A stretch of 64,000 nt of DNA, from the NCBI GenBank assembly GCA_015660885.1, contig JACTUB010000006.1:1-64000 (forward strand), read 5' to 3'. This document shows, in pieces, positions 56,221 through 64,000 of the stretch; positions within the stretch are counted from its first letter, which is position 1; each line of letters begins with the position of its first letter. Made by a program: the position numbers and the translations under genes. The DNA comes from Methanoregulaceae archaeon (GTDB taxonomy: Archaea > Halobacteriota > Methanomicrobia > Methanomicrobiales > Methanospirillaceae). The notes under the pieces were generated by a model. That model worked only from the letters and a program-made list of their open reading frames with translations, was not told the origin of the DNA and ran no database searches.

Positions 56221-58140
56221 ATGCAGATTGAAGAACGGCTCAAAGAGCTTAAAGATAAAATTAATGAGAAGGTGCCCCAGGGCATCACGGTTACGCAGGT
56301 AGAATTTGAAGGCCCCGAACTGGTCATCTACACCGACGATCCGAAGCGGTTTGCCGATGAGGCGGATTTGATCAAGATCCTCGCCCGCGACCTGCGAAAA
56401 CGGATTGTGGTCAGGCCAACCATTCTTGAAGATCCTGAAAAGGCATACAACGATATCAAATCTGTCGTACCGGACACTGCCGGTATCACCGATATCTTTT
56501 TTGATGCTGATACCGGCGAAGTACTGATAGAAGCAGAAAAACCCGGCATTGTCATAGGCAAGAACGGTGCGACACTCCGTGAGATCACCAAGCATATTGG
56601 GTGGACTCCCAAGGTTGCGCGGACTCCTCCGATTGAAAGTTCGACAGTTAAGCAAGTCCGGCAGTACCTACGCTCGGTGAACGAAGACCGCAAATCATTC
56701 CTGCGTACTATAGGCAGACGCATTCACCGGGATATCCCGGGAAAAGACGATACCGGTAAGGAAACAACGAAAAAGGACCAGTGGGCCCGGGTTACAATGC
56801 TCGGGTGTTGCCGTGAAGTCGGGCGTGCAGCATTCCTGCTGACGACCCCCAACAGCCGGGTGCTGATTGACTGCGGAGAGAAACCGGACAACTCGAACGG
56901 AACCCCCTATCTCTACGTCCCGGAAATTCACCCGCTCGCCCAGCTCGATGCCGTTGTGCTTACTCATGCTCACCTGGATCATTGCGCACTCATACCTCTC
57001 CTCTATAAGTACGGCTATGAAGGCCCGGTCTACTCGACACCCCCCACCCGCGACCTCTCGGCAATGCTTCAGCTCGATTATCTTGATGTGATACACAAGG
57101 AAGACCGGAAAGTGCCTTACTCTTCCAGCGAGGTCAAGACGTATATCCGCCATTCCATCACCCTCAACTATGGCAGCGTGACGGACATTGCGCCGGATAT
57201 CAAACTCACCTTCCACAATGCCGGTCACATTCTGGGGTCGGCGATCGCTCACTTCCATATCGGGGATGGTATGTACAATATCGCATTTACCGGTGATTTC
57301 AACTACAGCAAGAGCCGCCTTTTTAACCCGGCAATTAACCAGTTTCCCCGTCTTGAAGCACTCTTTATGGAAAGCACGTACGGGGGGTCCAATGATTTCC
57401 AGCCTGCCCGTTCCGATGCAGAGGCAAAGCTCTACGAAATTATCAATACGGTACTCTCGCGTAACGGCAAGGTGATCATTCCCGCGTTCGCTGTCGGTCG
57501 TTCGCAGGAAGTGATGCTGGCACTGGAAGAGGGGATGCGCCTTGACAAAATCCCGAAAGTGAAGATCTACCTTGACGGCATGATACGCGAGGCAACCGCA
57601 ATCCACACCACGTATCCTGAATACCTCAATACCGAACTTCGGAACCTGATCTTCCGCGAAGGTATGAACCCGTTCCTTGCCGAGTGTTTCCAGCAGGTGG
57701 ACAGCCAGGAATTGCGTGAAAAGGTGATTGCCGGTGATCCCTGCGTGATAATTTCGACCAGCGGTATGCTGAATGGCGGACCTGTAATGGAGTATCTCTT
57801 AAACCTTGCACAGGATGAAAAGAATGCACTGGTCTTTGTAGGGTACCAGGCTGACGGTACGTACGGGCGGCGCATACAGAAGGGGTGGCGTGAGGTCCCG
57901 ATGGGGCGGAAAGGGACGATCACCATTAACCTTGAGATCGTAACTATCGACGGTTTCTCCGGTCATTCCGATCGCAGGCAGCTTATGAACTTCATCGGGC
58001 AGATCCAGCCGCGTCCCGAGAAGATCTTCTGCATCCATGGCGACGAGAACAATACCATCGATCTCGCGAGTTCCATTTACAAACGGTATCATATCGAGAC
58101 GCACTCCCCCATGAATCTTGAAACCTATCGTATGGTCTGA
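56221..58140 (+). CDS. aCPSF1-type beta-CASP ribonuclease
   Basis: 639 residues. N-terminal KH domains (about 1-145; VIGKNGATLREITKHIGW), a metallo-beta-lactamase core with H249-A-H-L-D-H and downstream beta-CASP insert (A-F-A-V-G-R-S-Q-E), and C-terminal motifs (GFSGHSDRRQL, F-C-I-H-G-D). This ribonuclease processes and terminates transcripts in archaea (aCPSF1/FttA). Placed directly after psmB. Confidence 0.96.
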   Translation: MQIEERLKELKDKINEKVPQGITVTQVEFEGPELVIYTDDPKRFADEADLIKILARDLRKRIVVRPTILEDPEKAYNDIKSVVPDTAGITDIFFDADTGEVLIEAEKPGIVIGKNGATLREITKHIGWTPKVARTPPIESSTVKQVRQYLRSVNEDRKSFLRTIGRRIHRDIPGKDDTGKETTKKDQWARVTMLGCCREVGRAAFLLTTPNSRVLIDCGEKPDNSNGTPYLYVPEIHPLAQLDAVVLTHAHLDHCALIPLLYKYGYEGPVYSTPPTRDLSAMLQLDYLDVIHKEDRKVPYSSSEVKTYIRHSITLNYGSVTDIAPDIKLTFHNAGHILGSAIAHFHIGDGMYNIAFTGDFNYSKSRLFNPAINQFPRLEALFMESTYGGSNDFQPARSDAEAKLYEIINTVLSRNGKVIIPAFAVGRSQEVMLALEEGMRLDKIPKVKIYLDGMIREATAIHTTYPEYLNTELRNLIFREGMNPFLAECFQQVDSQELREKVIAGDPCVIISTSGMLNGGPVMEYLLNLAQDEKNALVFVGYQADGTYGRRIQKGWREVPMGRKGTITINLEIVTIDGFSGHSDRRQLMNFIGQIQPRPEKIFCIHGDENNTIDLASSIYKRYHIETHSPMNLETYRMV

Positions 58141-58148
58141 CGGTATCA

Positions 58149-59246
58149 ATGAGGACACGCCTCTCCCTCTTTTTTGGCATATTTGCCGTAATGGCACTTT
58201 CAAATGCGATCGTCCCTGTGCTCCCTGACTATGCCGGAACATCTGCACTTCAGGGAGCCATCTATGCAGCCTATTTCCTCGGCGCGTTTTTAACTACCTT
58301 ACCGGGAGGTATGCTGTCTGACCGGTATGGGCGCGTTCCCCTTTTACGCTTCGGGCTTGTTATCACCGTCACCAGCGGACTCCTGCTGTCGGTCCTCTCG
58401 ACGCCATTTCCGGTAATTGCCGCCCGTCTCCTTGAAGGAATGGGAGGGGGGTTCTTTGTGGCATCTTCGATGTCCTATGTGAATTCACTTCCGGATCATG
58501 AACGGATGAGCGGCTATTTCATGGCATTACTTAACGCCGGGCTCGTAGGCGGACTGGTCTTTGCCGGGTGGCTTGCGGCCCGTTTCCCCGATCCTGCTAC
58601 CGGCATACTTTTCTTTGCGGGACTTTCCATGATTCCTGCAGCGGCAAGTTTTTTTATCCGCGAGCCGCCTGCCAGCGCTCCCCACAGGGATCATGCAGCC
58701 GCTCTCATCCCGATGGTGAAAAACTACCGCTGGCTGTGGTATTCATCAGTCATCCTCATCGGCAGTACCGGAGTGGTCACCTCGCTCTATCCCAAATTTT
58801 CCGGCTATTCACCGGATAGTGTCGGAATCTGGATTTCCCTGATGAGTGTCGCAACCATTCTTGCGGTGCTGGCAGCATCACGGCTCTCCTTACCTCCGGT
58901 CCTTACTATCCGCTGGAGCGCAGCCCTGATGGTGATTGCGGTTATGGTATCGTTTTACTCACCGCTGGGTTTTGTGATGCTCGGGATACTTGCCGGTTTT
59001 GTCATGATCGCCCAGATGTCTTTTCTTTCAGAGGTTAAGGAGCATCAGGGAATTGTCATGGGACTGTTCTCGACAACCAGCTACCTGGGTATGACTGTCC
59101 TCCCTCTCATAGCCGGTGTGATCGCGGATTCAACGGGCTTTTTTTATGCATTTTGTGCAACTGCTCTCTTTGCATCAACCGTTTTTTTTACGATCGGGCG
59201 GTGCAATTGTTCGCGTCAGACCGTGATCCCGGACATACGTGTCTGA
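58149..59246 (+). CDS. Major facilitator superfamily transporter
   Basis: 365 residues with about 10-12 hydrophobic helices. The loop motif G-G-M-L-S-D-R-Y-G-R-V-P-L is the MFS motif A, and a proline/glycine-rich helix follows (MGGGFFVASSMSY). Shorter than a typical 400-residue MFS protein. Substrate unknown. It begins eight bases after aCPSF1 and is probably co-transcribed. Confidence 0.9.
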   Translation: MRTRLSLFFGIFAVMALSNAIVPVLPDYAGTSALQGAIYAAYFLGAFLTTLPGGMLSDRYGRVPLLRFGLVITVTSGLLLSVLSTPFPVIAARLLEGMGGGFFVASSMSYVNSLPDHERMSGYFMALLNAGLVGGLVFAGWLAARFPDPATGILFFAGLSMIPAAASFFIREPPASAPHRDHAAALIPMVKNYRWLWYSSVILIGSTGVVTSLYPKFSGYSPDSVGIWISLMSVATILAVLAASRLSLPPVLTIRWSAALMVIAVMVSFYSPLGFVMLGILAGFVMIAQMSFLSEVKEHQGIVMGLFSTTSYLGMTVLPLIAGVIADSTGFFYAFCATALFASTVFFTIGRCNCSRQTVIPDIRV

Positions 59247-59324
59247 AAAAGAAGGGTATAATCTGTCTGAACGATTATTATTGCTATGATCAAAGAGTTC
59301 GTACCAGGACCAGGATATCCACCA

Positions 59325-59375
59325 CAGGAACGGTCCGTCGGGAGCGGCGGCGTTCATCGTAAATCGGGATTGGAA
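59325..59375 (-). repeat. Dispersed element, 5' fragment (copy 4)
   Basis: The reverse complement GATGAACGCCGCCGCTCCCG matches the first 20 bases of copy 2 (GATGACCTCCGCCGCTCCCG) with two differences, and is close to copies 1 and 3. The rest of the element is absent. Possibly a truncated copy or independent palindrome. Confidence 0.4.
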
Positions 59376-59495
59376 GATACCGATCCCTCATCATATCCCG
59401 AAAACCCAAGAATGTGAAAATGAGTGGTCAGAACGGGACAATACCCAAAAAACAATACATTCATCTGCGATTAAAGGGAATTCCGTCATGAGACT

Positions 59496-60476
59496 ATGAA
59501 ATCAAAGGCACTATTTCTGATTCTTCTCATTTTCCTCATGTCAATCCCGGTGGTAAATGCAGAAGATGCTCTGGACTGGTATACTAAAGGGCAGTATGCC
59601 CTGACAACCGGGAACTACGCCGATGCTCTCACGTATTATAATAATGCACTCGCTCTTGACAGCAAGTATGGAGCCGCCCTGTCAGGCAAGGCAGTTGCGC
59701 TGAATGGCTTGTTACAATATGCTGATGCTGTCAGCGCAGCGGATCAGGCACTTGCTCTTAAACCGTCAGATGAGAATGCACTGAATGCCCGGGCATACGG
59801 CTTGTTCATGCTCGGACAGTATGCAGAAGCAGTCACTGCATATGATGCATTCGTTGCTGTCCAGACCGGTCGTGCAGATGCCTACTGTAACCAGGGTTAT
59901 TCCTATAAAATGCTCAACAACTCCGCTTCAGCACTCATCTCGTATGATAAATGCACCTCGATTGACCCAGGGAATGTTGACGGATGGAACCAGGAAGGTC
60001 TCATACTCATGGACCTTGGCAGATACCAGGATGCGCTGGCCGCTTACGACAAGGCAACCCAGATCACCATCAAGAACGCCGAAATCTGGAATAACAAAGG
60101 ACTTGCATATGCTGCTCTCGGAAAATATCAGGATGCCCTCCAGTGTTTCAACAAGGCGCTGGGAATAAAACCGGATTTTCCTGAGGCACTGAAGAATAAG
60201 AATAGTATCTACGGAAAATTTGAGGTGACCAATATCACGGGAACTATAACGCCAACGGTAACAGTAAGCCGTATCGGGACGCTCTTTACTATCGTGACAC
60301 CTTCTCCTCTCCCATCGCAGATCACCCCTGCCGAGCCGGCCACGGAAATAGTGACCGGGACAACTGAGCCGGTTGCACCAAAGACGACCTACGCCCCGCT
60401 TTCACCATTCATAACGCTTGCCGCAGTGGCTGCAGTATGCGGATTTCTGATTGCAACAGACCGTACCAGGAAATAA
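59496..60476 (+). CDS. Secreted TPR-repeat protein with C-terminal anchor
   Basis: 326 residues: signal peptide (KSKALFLILLIFLMSIPVVNA), then about six tetratricopeptide units of 34 residues (NYADALTYYNNALALDSKYG, QYAEAVTAYDAF, KYQDALQCFNKALGIKPDFP), a Thr/Pro-rich linker (about 250-300) and a membrane helix before DRTRK. A surface scaffold for protein binding; the partner is unknown. Single gene. Confidence 0.88.
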   Translation: MKSKALFLILLIFLMSIPVVNAEDALDWYTKGQYALTTGNYADALTYYNNALALDSKYGAALSGKAVALNGLLQYADAVSAADQALALKPSDENALNARAYGLFMLGQYAEAVTAYDAFVAVQTGRADAYCNQGYSYKMLNNSASALISYDKCTSIDPGNVDGWNQEGLILMDLGRYQDALAAYDKATQITIKNAEIWNNKGLAYAALGKYQDALQCFNKALGIKPDFPEALKNKNSIYGKFEVTNITGTITPTVTVSRIGTLFTIVTPSPLPSQITPAEPATEIVTGTTEPVAPKTTYAPLSPFITLAAVAAVCGFLIATDRTRK

Positions 60477-60805
60477 TCAATACTCATTTTTAGGTATAAT
60501 CCCATTGGATTATTGTTCAGGCAATCAGATGCCAAAAGCCCGGGGAAAAATCAACCAGCCCTTAGTACATTAATATGAAAATTATCTTCGAGAGAATTGC
60601 CCGCTTCATGGCCTCTCCGAGGCACGGTGGGACAGGGAGGTTTTTTTAGAATTTTTAAGTTACTGATCCATCTCGGAGGCGCCCCGTCAGGGGCGGCGGT
60701 GTTGATCATACATGGGCTTAAAGGGCATCAATCCCACCTGTATGAAAAAACCGGGGTAATTAAATGAACAATCACTTAATTTTTGTTACGCACCTGAGCC
60801 CCGTG
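60477..60805. other. Intergenic between converging genes, holds copy 3 of the dispersed element
   Basis: About 330 bases. Besides the repeat it contains a T-run (GGAGGTTTTTTT, near 60640) that could terminate plus-strand transcription. No gene seen. Confidence 0.5.
60585..60715 (-). repeat. Dispersed palindrome-rich intergenic element, copy 3
   Basis: Read on the minus strand: GATCAACACCGCCGCCCCTG, then GGATCAGTAACTTAAAAATTC, then CCTCCCTGTCCCACCGTGCC and TCGGAGAGGCCATGAAGC. It corresponds segment by segment to copies 1 and 2. Between converging genes, like the others. Confidence 0.75.
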
Positions 60806-61984
60806 TTATTCATGGGATCCGGCATAACCATTCATAATTCCCAGATAAACCTCAGAAGCCCGGTTCAGGCTCTCAATGGTTACCCGCTCATTCACCGCGT
60901 GGAGTGTCGAGATTACACCGGGCCCGTATTCAATCACATTGAACCCGCAGAGACGGAGGTGCCGGGCATCGCTAGCCGCCCACTGGACAATGGGAAACAC
61001 CGGTCCGCCATACACGCGATCCACTTCATTGCAGGTAACGGTCACAAGCCTGCATGAAGGAGGAGTAATGGACGGATCATGGGTTGTCCGGGAGATGATC
61101 TTCCCATGCGGGGCGTGGGATTTGATCCCTGCAATAAGCTCCGGGACCCGGCATCCCCAGGGCACACGGAGTTCAAGATCAAGGTCACAGTGCTGGGCAA
61201 CAACATTGGATTTCTCACCACCTTTGATAACCCCGGGGTTGAACATCAGTTTTGTTAACACTTCGCTGACGTCATGGATGTGGAATTCACGTTCCAGAAC
61301 ACCAGAAGAACGATCAATAATCTCTTTGAGCCGGGCATCGACCGGATATTCCTGATCATGCAATCCTTTTACATACTGGAGCAGGGACATCGCTTCCATG
61401 ACAGCACTTACACCTACCGCAGGGTAGAGTGACCCATGAGCTGGCGTTCCGTTGAATTTCATCTGGAGCCGGCAGAGCCCTTTTTGTCCGATGCACGGGT
61501 GGCGGACAGGAGAAGGTTCGGCAATAAGGCAGTCGGTGGGCCTGATCATTTTTTTTGCAAGAAGGTAGCGTATCCCATATCCACCTCCCGTCTCTTCATC
61601 GCAGACAAACGCACAGGCTGGCAGTACTTCCTTTCCCTGTTCAACCAGCATAGTGAATGCAGCAATAAGTGAAGCACACCCGCCTTTCATGTCTGTGGCA
61701 CCCCGCCCCCATACAAAACCGTCCTGCATGGTACCGGAAAAAGGCGGGTGCATCCATCCTTCATCCAGAGCGGGGACGACATCCACATGTCCACAGAAAA
61801 GGATCTTGTCATGCGTGCCCTGAGTTATAAGATTGCAGTGACCCGTCGCATTCCTGGTGATTTTCGAACCGATGCCAAGGTTATCGAAATATGTCTGGAT
61901 ATGTTCGATAATTTCAGTGGTATGTCCGGGAGGGTTTTCGCTCCTGATTGCAACAAGTTCAGAACATATCCGGCCGACTTCCAT
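60806..61984 (-). CDS. M20-family metallopeptidase (ArgE/DapE/ACY1-like)
   Basis: 392 residues. Catalytic and metal-binding motifs: ILFCGHVDVVPA, GRGATDMKGGCASLIAAF and VCDEETGGGYG, then a dimerisation domain and a C-terminal metal His. It hydrolyses N-acyl or small peptide bonds; deacylation of acetylornithine-like or succinyl-diaminopimelate-like substrates is possible but not determinable. The 24-base gap to the hypothetical gene upstream suggests co-transcription. Confidence 0.92.
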   Translation of the reverse strand: MEVGRICSELVAIRSENPPGHTTEIIEHIQTYFDNLGIGSKITRNATGHCNLITQGTHDKILFCGHVDVVPALDEGWMHPPFSGTMQDGFVWGRGATDMKGGCASLIAAFTMLVEQGKEVLPACAFVCDEETGGGYGIRYLLAKKMIRPTDCLIAEPSPVRHPCIGQKGLCRLQMKFNGTPAHGSLYPAVGVSAVMEAMSLLQYVKGLHDQEYPVDARLKEIIDRSSGVLEREFHIHDVSEVLTKLMFNPGVIKGGEKSNVVAQHCDLDLELRVPWGCRVPELIAGIKSHAPHGKIISRTTHDPSITPPSCRLVTVTCNEVDRVYGGPVFPIVQWAASDARHLRLCGFNVIEYGPGVISTLHAVNERVTIESLNRASEVYLGIMNGYAGSHE

Positions 61985-62008
61985 ACGGAACCTCTTATTC
62001 CAATTTTT

Positions 62009-62509
62009 TCAGAACTGGGCGATATAAGTTTTAAACAGGATCGAGAGCGAGGCATCTTCGTACAGGCTCTTGAGAAATTCCGGTTCGAAGAATTCGTCAA
62101 TAATTACGTAGAAGAAACCGGTCGGGATCAGGACCCTGCTATCCGGGTCAAGAACAATCCGGAAACTCCGGTAACATGCCGGATCTTCAACATCATAGAT
62201 CATCTGCCAGAGTGATGGCAACGCTGCAAATTTTGCCGGGTGATGCTCTTTTAACCAGTTCACGAACCCGGGAAATTTCACCCTGTCTCCTTTCTTTTCC
62301 TCGTCAATCCTCCAGCGCAGGTATTCACCTCCCATGATATTTTTCGGTGACAGGATATTGAAGGCATAGATACCCGCAGTATAATCGATGTGGGCAAGGG
62401 TATCGATAAAGTAAAAATAAAGGACTTTGTTGAACTGACCAGGGTCCTGGAGGATCAGGGTTTTTTCATACAGGTAGGACAGGACTGTCAGGAACTCATT
62501 TTCTTCCAT
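62009..62509 (-). CDS. Hypothetical acidic protein
   Basis: 166 residues, rich in Tyr, Phe and acidic residues (NKVLYFYFIDTLAHIDY, GGEYLRWRIDEEKKGD, PSLWQMIYDVEDPACYRSF). No membrane helix and no family recognised. It lies between the M20 gene and moaA on the same strand, so it is probably in their transcription unit. Confidence 0.7.
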   Translation of the reverse strand: MEENEFLTVLSYLYEKTLILQDPGQFNKVLYFYFIDTLAHIDYTAGIYAFNILSPKNIMGGEYLRWRIDEEKKGDRVKFPGFVNWLKEHHPAKFAALPSLWQMIYDVEDPACYRSFRIVLDPDSRVLIPTGFFYVIIDEFFEPEFLKSLYEDASLSILFKTYIAQF

Positions 62510-62611
62510 ATCACCCTGTACGTGCCGGAGTTGTAAATAATTGCCGTATTGCAGGAAAAAGTCTGGAGCCGGATTTTTTCTTTATCCATTTTCGGGAGGA
62601 ATTTTTTACTT

Positions 62612-63490
62612 TTATTGGTAAAATGGTTCGCGCAGCGCTACCGCTCTCCGGAACAACTCTTCGAGTTCCGGACCTTTCTTTGCCCGTATATCGATATGGT
62701 TATCGGTGCGGAGCAGGCAGGGCTTGAGTTTCCCGTCAGAAGTAACCCTGAGACGGTTGCAGAATGCGCAGAATTCCGTATTGTGGAGCGGGCGGACCAC
62801 TTCGACTTCAGCACCATCCAGGCAGTATTTTTTGCGGTGGTGCATCCTCCGGGTGATGATCTGTTTCGAGCGGGAGGCAAGAGCATCTTCCAGTCCCTGC
62901 AGGTCTCCGTGATAGTTGCAGTCATTGAAATGCATCAGTTCTATCAGCTGGAGGACAAGATTCCGGTTACCCCGGACATACGCAAGAAAATCATCGATCT
63001 CCGTATCGTTAACTCCCTTGAGGATCACCATATTCAGTTTGACCGGCGTGAGCCCTGCGTCAACTGCTGCAGTAATGCCGTCCAGGACGTCAGAAAGCCT
63101 GTCGATGCCACTGATTTTTTTGTAGGTTTCCGGATTCAGGCTGTCAAGGCTGACATTGACCCTTCGCAGACCGGCATCTTTCAGCGGGGATGCGAGGGCG
63201 GCAAGGAGTGTGCCATTGGTCGTGATGGAAGACTCCATACCGTCCGGCACTGACCGGATGATATCCAGTAAATCCGGACGGAGCAGTGGTTCACCGCCGG
63301 TAAATTTTACGCTGCGGATCTCGAATTTTGCCGCAACCCGCAGGATCTCCGCAATCTCTTCACCAGAAAGCTGATCTTTGGGAGACCGTTCCCCTTCTTT
63401 GTGGCAGTAGATACAGGACAGGTTACATTTCTGCGTAAGACTTACCCGGAGGTTGCTTACCGGGCGGTTAAAAGGGTCTCTGAGAATCAC
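62612..63490 (-). CDS. moaA: GTP 3',8-cyclase MoaA-like radical SAM protein
   Basis: 292 residues from the GTG at 63490, because MoaA begins L-R-D-P-F-N-R-P-V-S-N-L-R; a TTG at 63520 would overlap rlmE. Radical-SAM cluster C-N-L-S-C-I-Y-C, GGEPLLRPDL, and the C-terminal second cluster region EFCAFCNRLRVTSDGKLKPC. It starts molybdopterin (tungstopterin) cofactor synthesis from GTP, needed for formylmethanofuran dehydrogenase (known pathway). Start codon assignment is moderate. Confidence 0.92.
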   Translation of the reverse strand: MILRDPFNRPVSNLRVSLTQKCNLSCIYCHKEGERSPKDQLSGEEIAEILRVAAKFEIRSVKFTGGEPLLRPDLLDIIRSVPDGMESSITTNGTLLAALASPLKDAGLRRVNVSLDSLNPETYKKISGIDRLSDVLDGITAAVDAGLTPVKLNMVILKGVNDTEIDDFLAYVRGNRNLVLQLIELMHFNDCNYHGDLQGLEDALASRSKQIITRRMHHRKKYCLDGAEVEVVRPLHNTEFCAFCNRLRVTSDGKLKPCLLRTDNHIDIRAKKGPELEELFRRAVALREPFYQ

Positions 63491-63497
63491 GATCGGT

Positions 63498-64000
63498 TCA
63501 GCCCACAAAATTTTTTGCAATGATATAAAGCTCGGTACTCCCTTTACGGGTTGATCTGGTGATGCAGGTTTTCACTGAATAGAAATGTTCTCTGGTCATG
63601 GCATAGAGTTCGGGAAAATCCGTGCCCTGGAAGGATTTTACTACAAAATTTCCGCCCTGTTTTAATACTTTGCAGGCAAACATGAGGGCCTGTTCATCCA
63701 GTTCAATGATGCGGGCCTGATCATAGCTCTTATGGCCGGAGAGCCTGGGAGCAGCGTCACAGACTACCACATTGACGATACCAAGCATCGACCGCACCTT
63801 CTCCTGCACTTCGGGATCATTGAGATCCCCTTCGATGGTCTCCACGCCTTCGAGGGGTGCTATGGGATTGAGATCGATGCCAACGACCCTGGCCCGGGTG
63901 AGTGTACGCTCTACCTGCAGCCAGCTGCCGGGAGCTGCCCCAAGGTCGATTATATTGTCATCGGGGCGGATGATGGCAAACTTATGCTGGATCTCGAGAA
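63498..64000 (-). CDS. rlmE: 23S rRNA 2'-O-methyltransferase RlmE/FtsJ, 5' end outside window
   Basis: At least 167 residues; the N-terminus lies beyond the right edge. The frame continues open from the end of the window: DNIIDLGAAPGSWLQ (SAM-binding), V-V-C-D-A-A-P-R-L-S-G, VVKSFQGTDFPEL (catalytic Lys) and the R-S-T-R-K-G-S-T-E-L-Y-I terminal motif with a catalytic Glu. It methylates the ribose of a U in 23S rRNA (U2552 in E. coli). It ends eight bases before moaA's chosen start. Confidence 0.92.
   Translation of the reverse strand, partial: LEIQHKFAIIRPDDNIIDLGAAPGSWLQVERTLTRARVVGIDLNPIAPLEGVETIEGDLNDPEVQEKVRSMLGIVNVVVCDAAPRLSGHKSYDQARIIELDEQALMFACKVLKQGGNFVVKSFQGTDFPELYAMTREHFYSVKTCITRSTRKGSTELYIIAKNFVG

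Overview
The window reads as chromosomal DNA of a methanogenic euryarchaeon, most likely of the order Methanomicrobiales (inference; no rRNA gene is present to confirm it). The support is a set of archaeal information-processing genes (TFE, aTrm56, archaeal AlaRS, aCPSF1-type beta-CASP nuclease, proteasome beta subunit, Sec61-beta), the coenzyme F420 gene cofE, the methanogen homocysteine gene set (COG1900, NIL-ferredoxin, COG2122), a tetrapyrrole cluster, and many PKD/NosD/PEGA/HEAT/TPR surface or membrane proteins.

Layout. 1-9.1 kb: one uninterrupted minus-strand reading frame of more than 3,030 codons that leaves the window on the left. It encodes a secreted giant protein built from PKD domains, two six-unit kelch-like propellers, three NosD-type beta-helices, a caspase-like His/Cys peptidase module and PEGA repeats. 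9.8-15 kb: a second surface protein with three repeats plus a PKD domain, then two tandem HEAT-repeat membrane proteins. 15-17.2 kb: small genes and tRNA-Leu(GAG). 17.2-21.4 kb: an ACT-domain regulator and a tight minus-strand operon aTrm56 / ATP-grasp / TFE / HD hydrolase. 22-26.6 kb: the homocysteine operon, then Nif3-like and SWIM genes. 26.6-32.3 kb: an apparent inserted segment (permease plus isochorismatase-like hydrolase) bounded by a 129-bp direct repeat, then alaS overlapping a membrane-bound HTH regulator. 32.4-38.3 kb: a secreted protein, hisH, a PUA-PAPS-reductase-like protein, an isolated MnhF/MnhG pair, a 26-residue Lys/Ala microprotein and an AN1-transglutaminase membrane protein. 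39-47.9 kb: phosphoesterase, tRNA-Gly(GCC) and the tetrapyrrole cluster from glutamyl-tRNA to precorrin-2/sirohydrochlorin, without a hemD. 48.3-55.5 kb: flavoprotein, histidine kinase, zinc ribbon, cofE, Sec61-beta, amidohydrolase, USP and CBS genes. 55.6-64 kb: psmB, aCPSF1, MFS transporter, TPR protein, M20 peptidase, moaA-like radical SAM protein and rlmE (cut by the right edge).

How the genes work together. The hem/cob cluster makes the uroporphyrinogen-derived macrocycle that feeds F430, cobalamin and siroheme. The homocysteine operon feeds methionine. TFE, aCPSF1, alaS, aTrm56, RlmE, proteasome and Sec61-beta are housekeeping.

Most notable observations: (i) each kelch propeller is inserted inside a PKD domain, splitting it in two; (ii) the giant protein carries a caspase-like dyad; (iii) the diverged 129-bp direct repeat around a two-gene insert next to alaS; (iv) a strongly ribosome-bound 26-aa poly-AAKK peptide gene; (v) three copies and one fragment of a palindrome-rich intergenic element; (vi) two tandem HEAT genes with matching membrane tails. 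No CRISPR array, intact insertion sequence or rRNA operon was seen.
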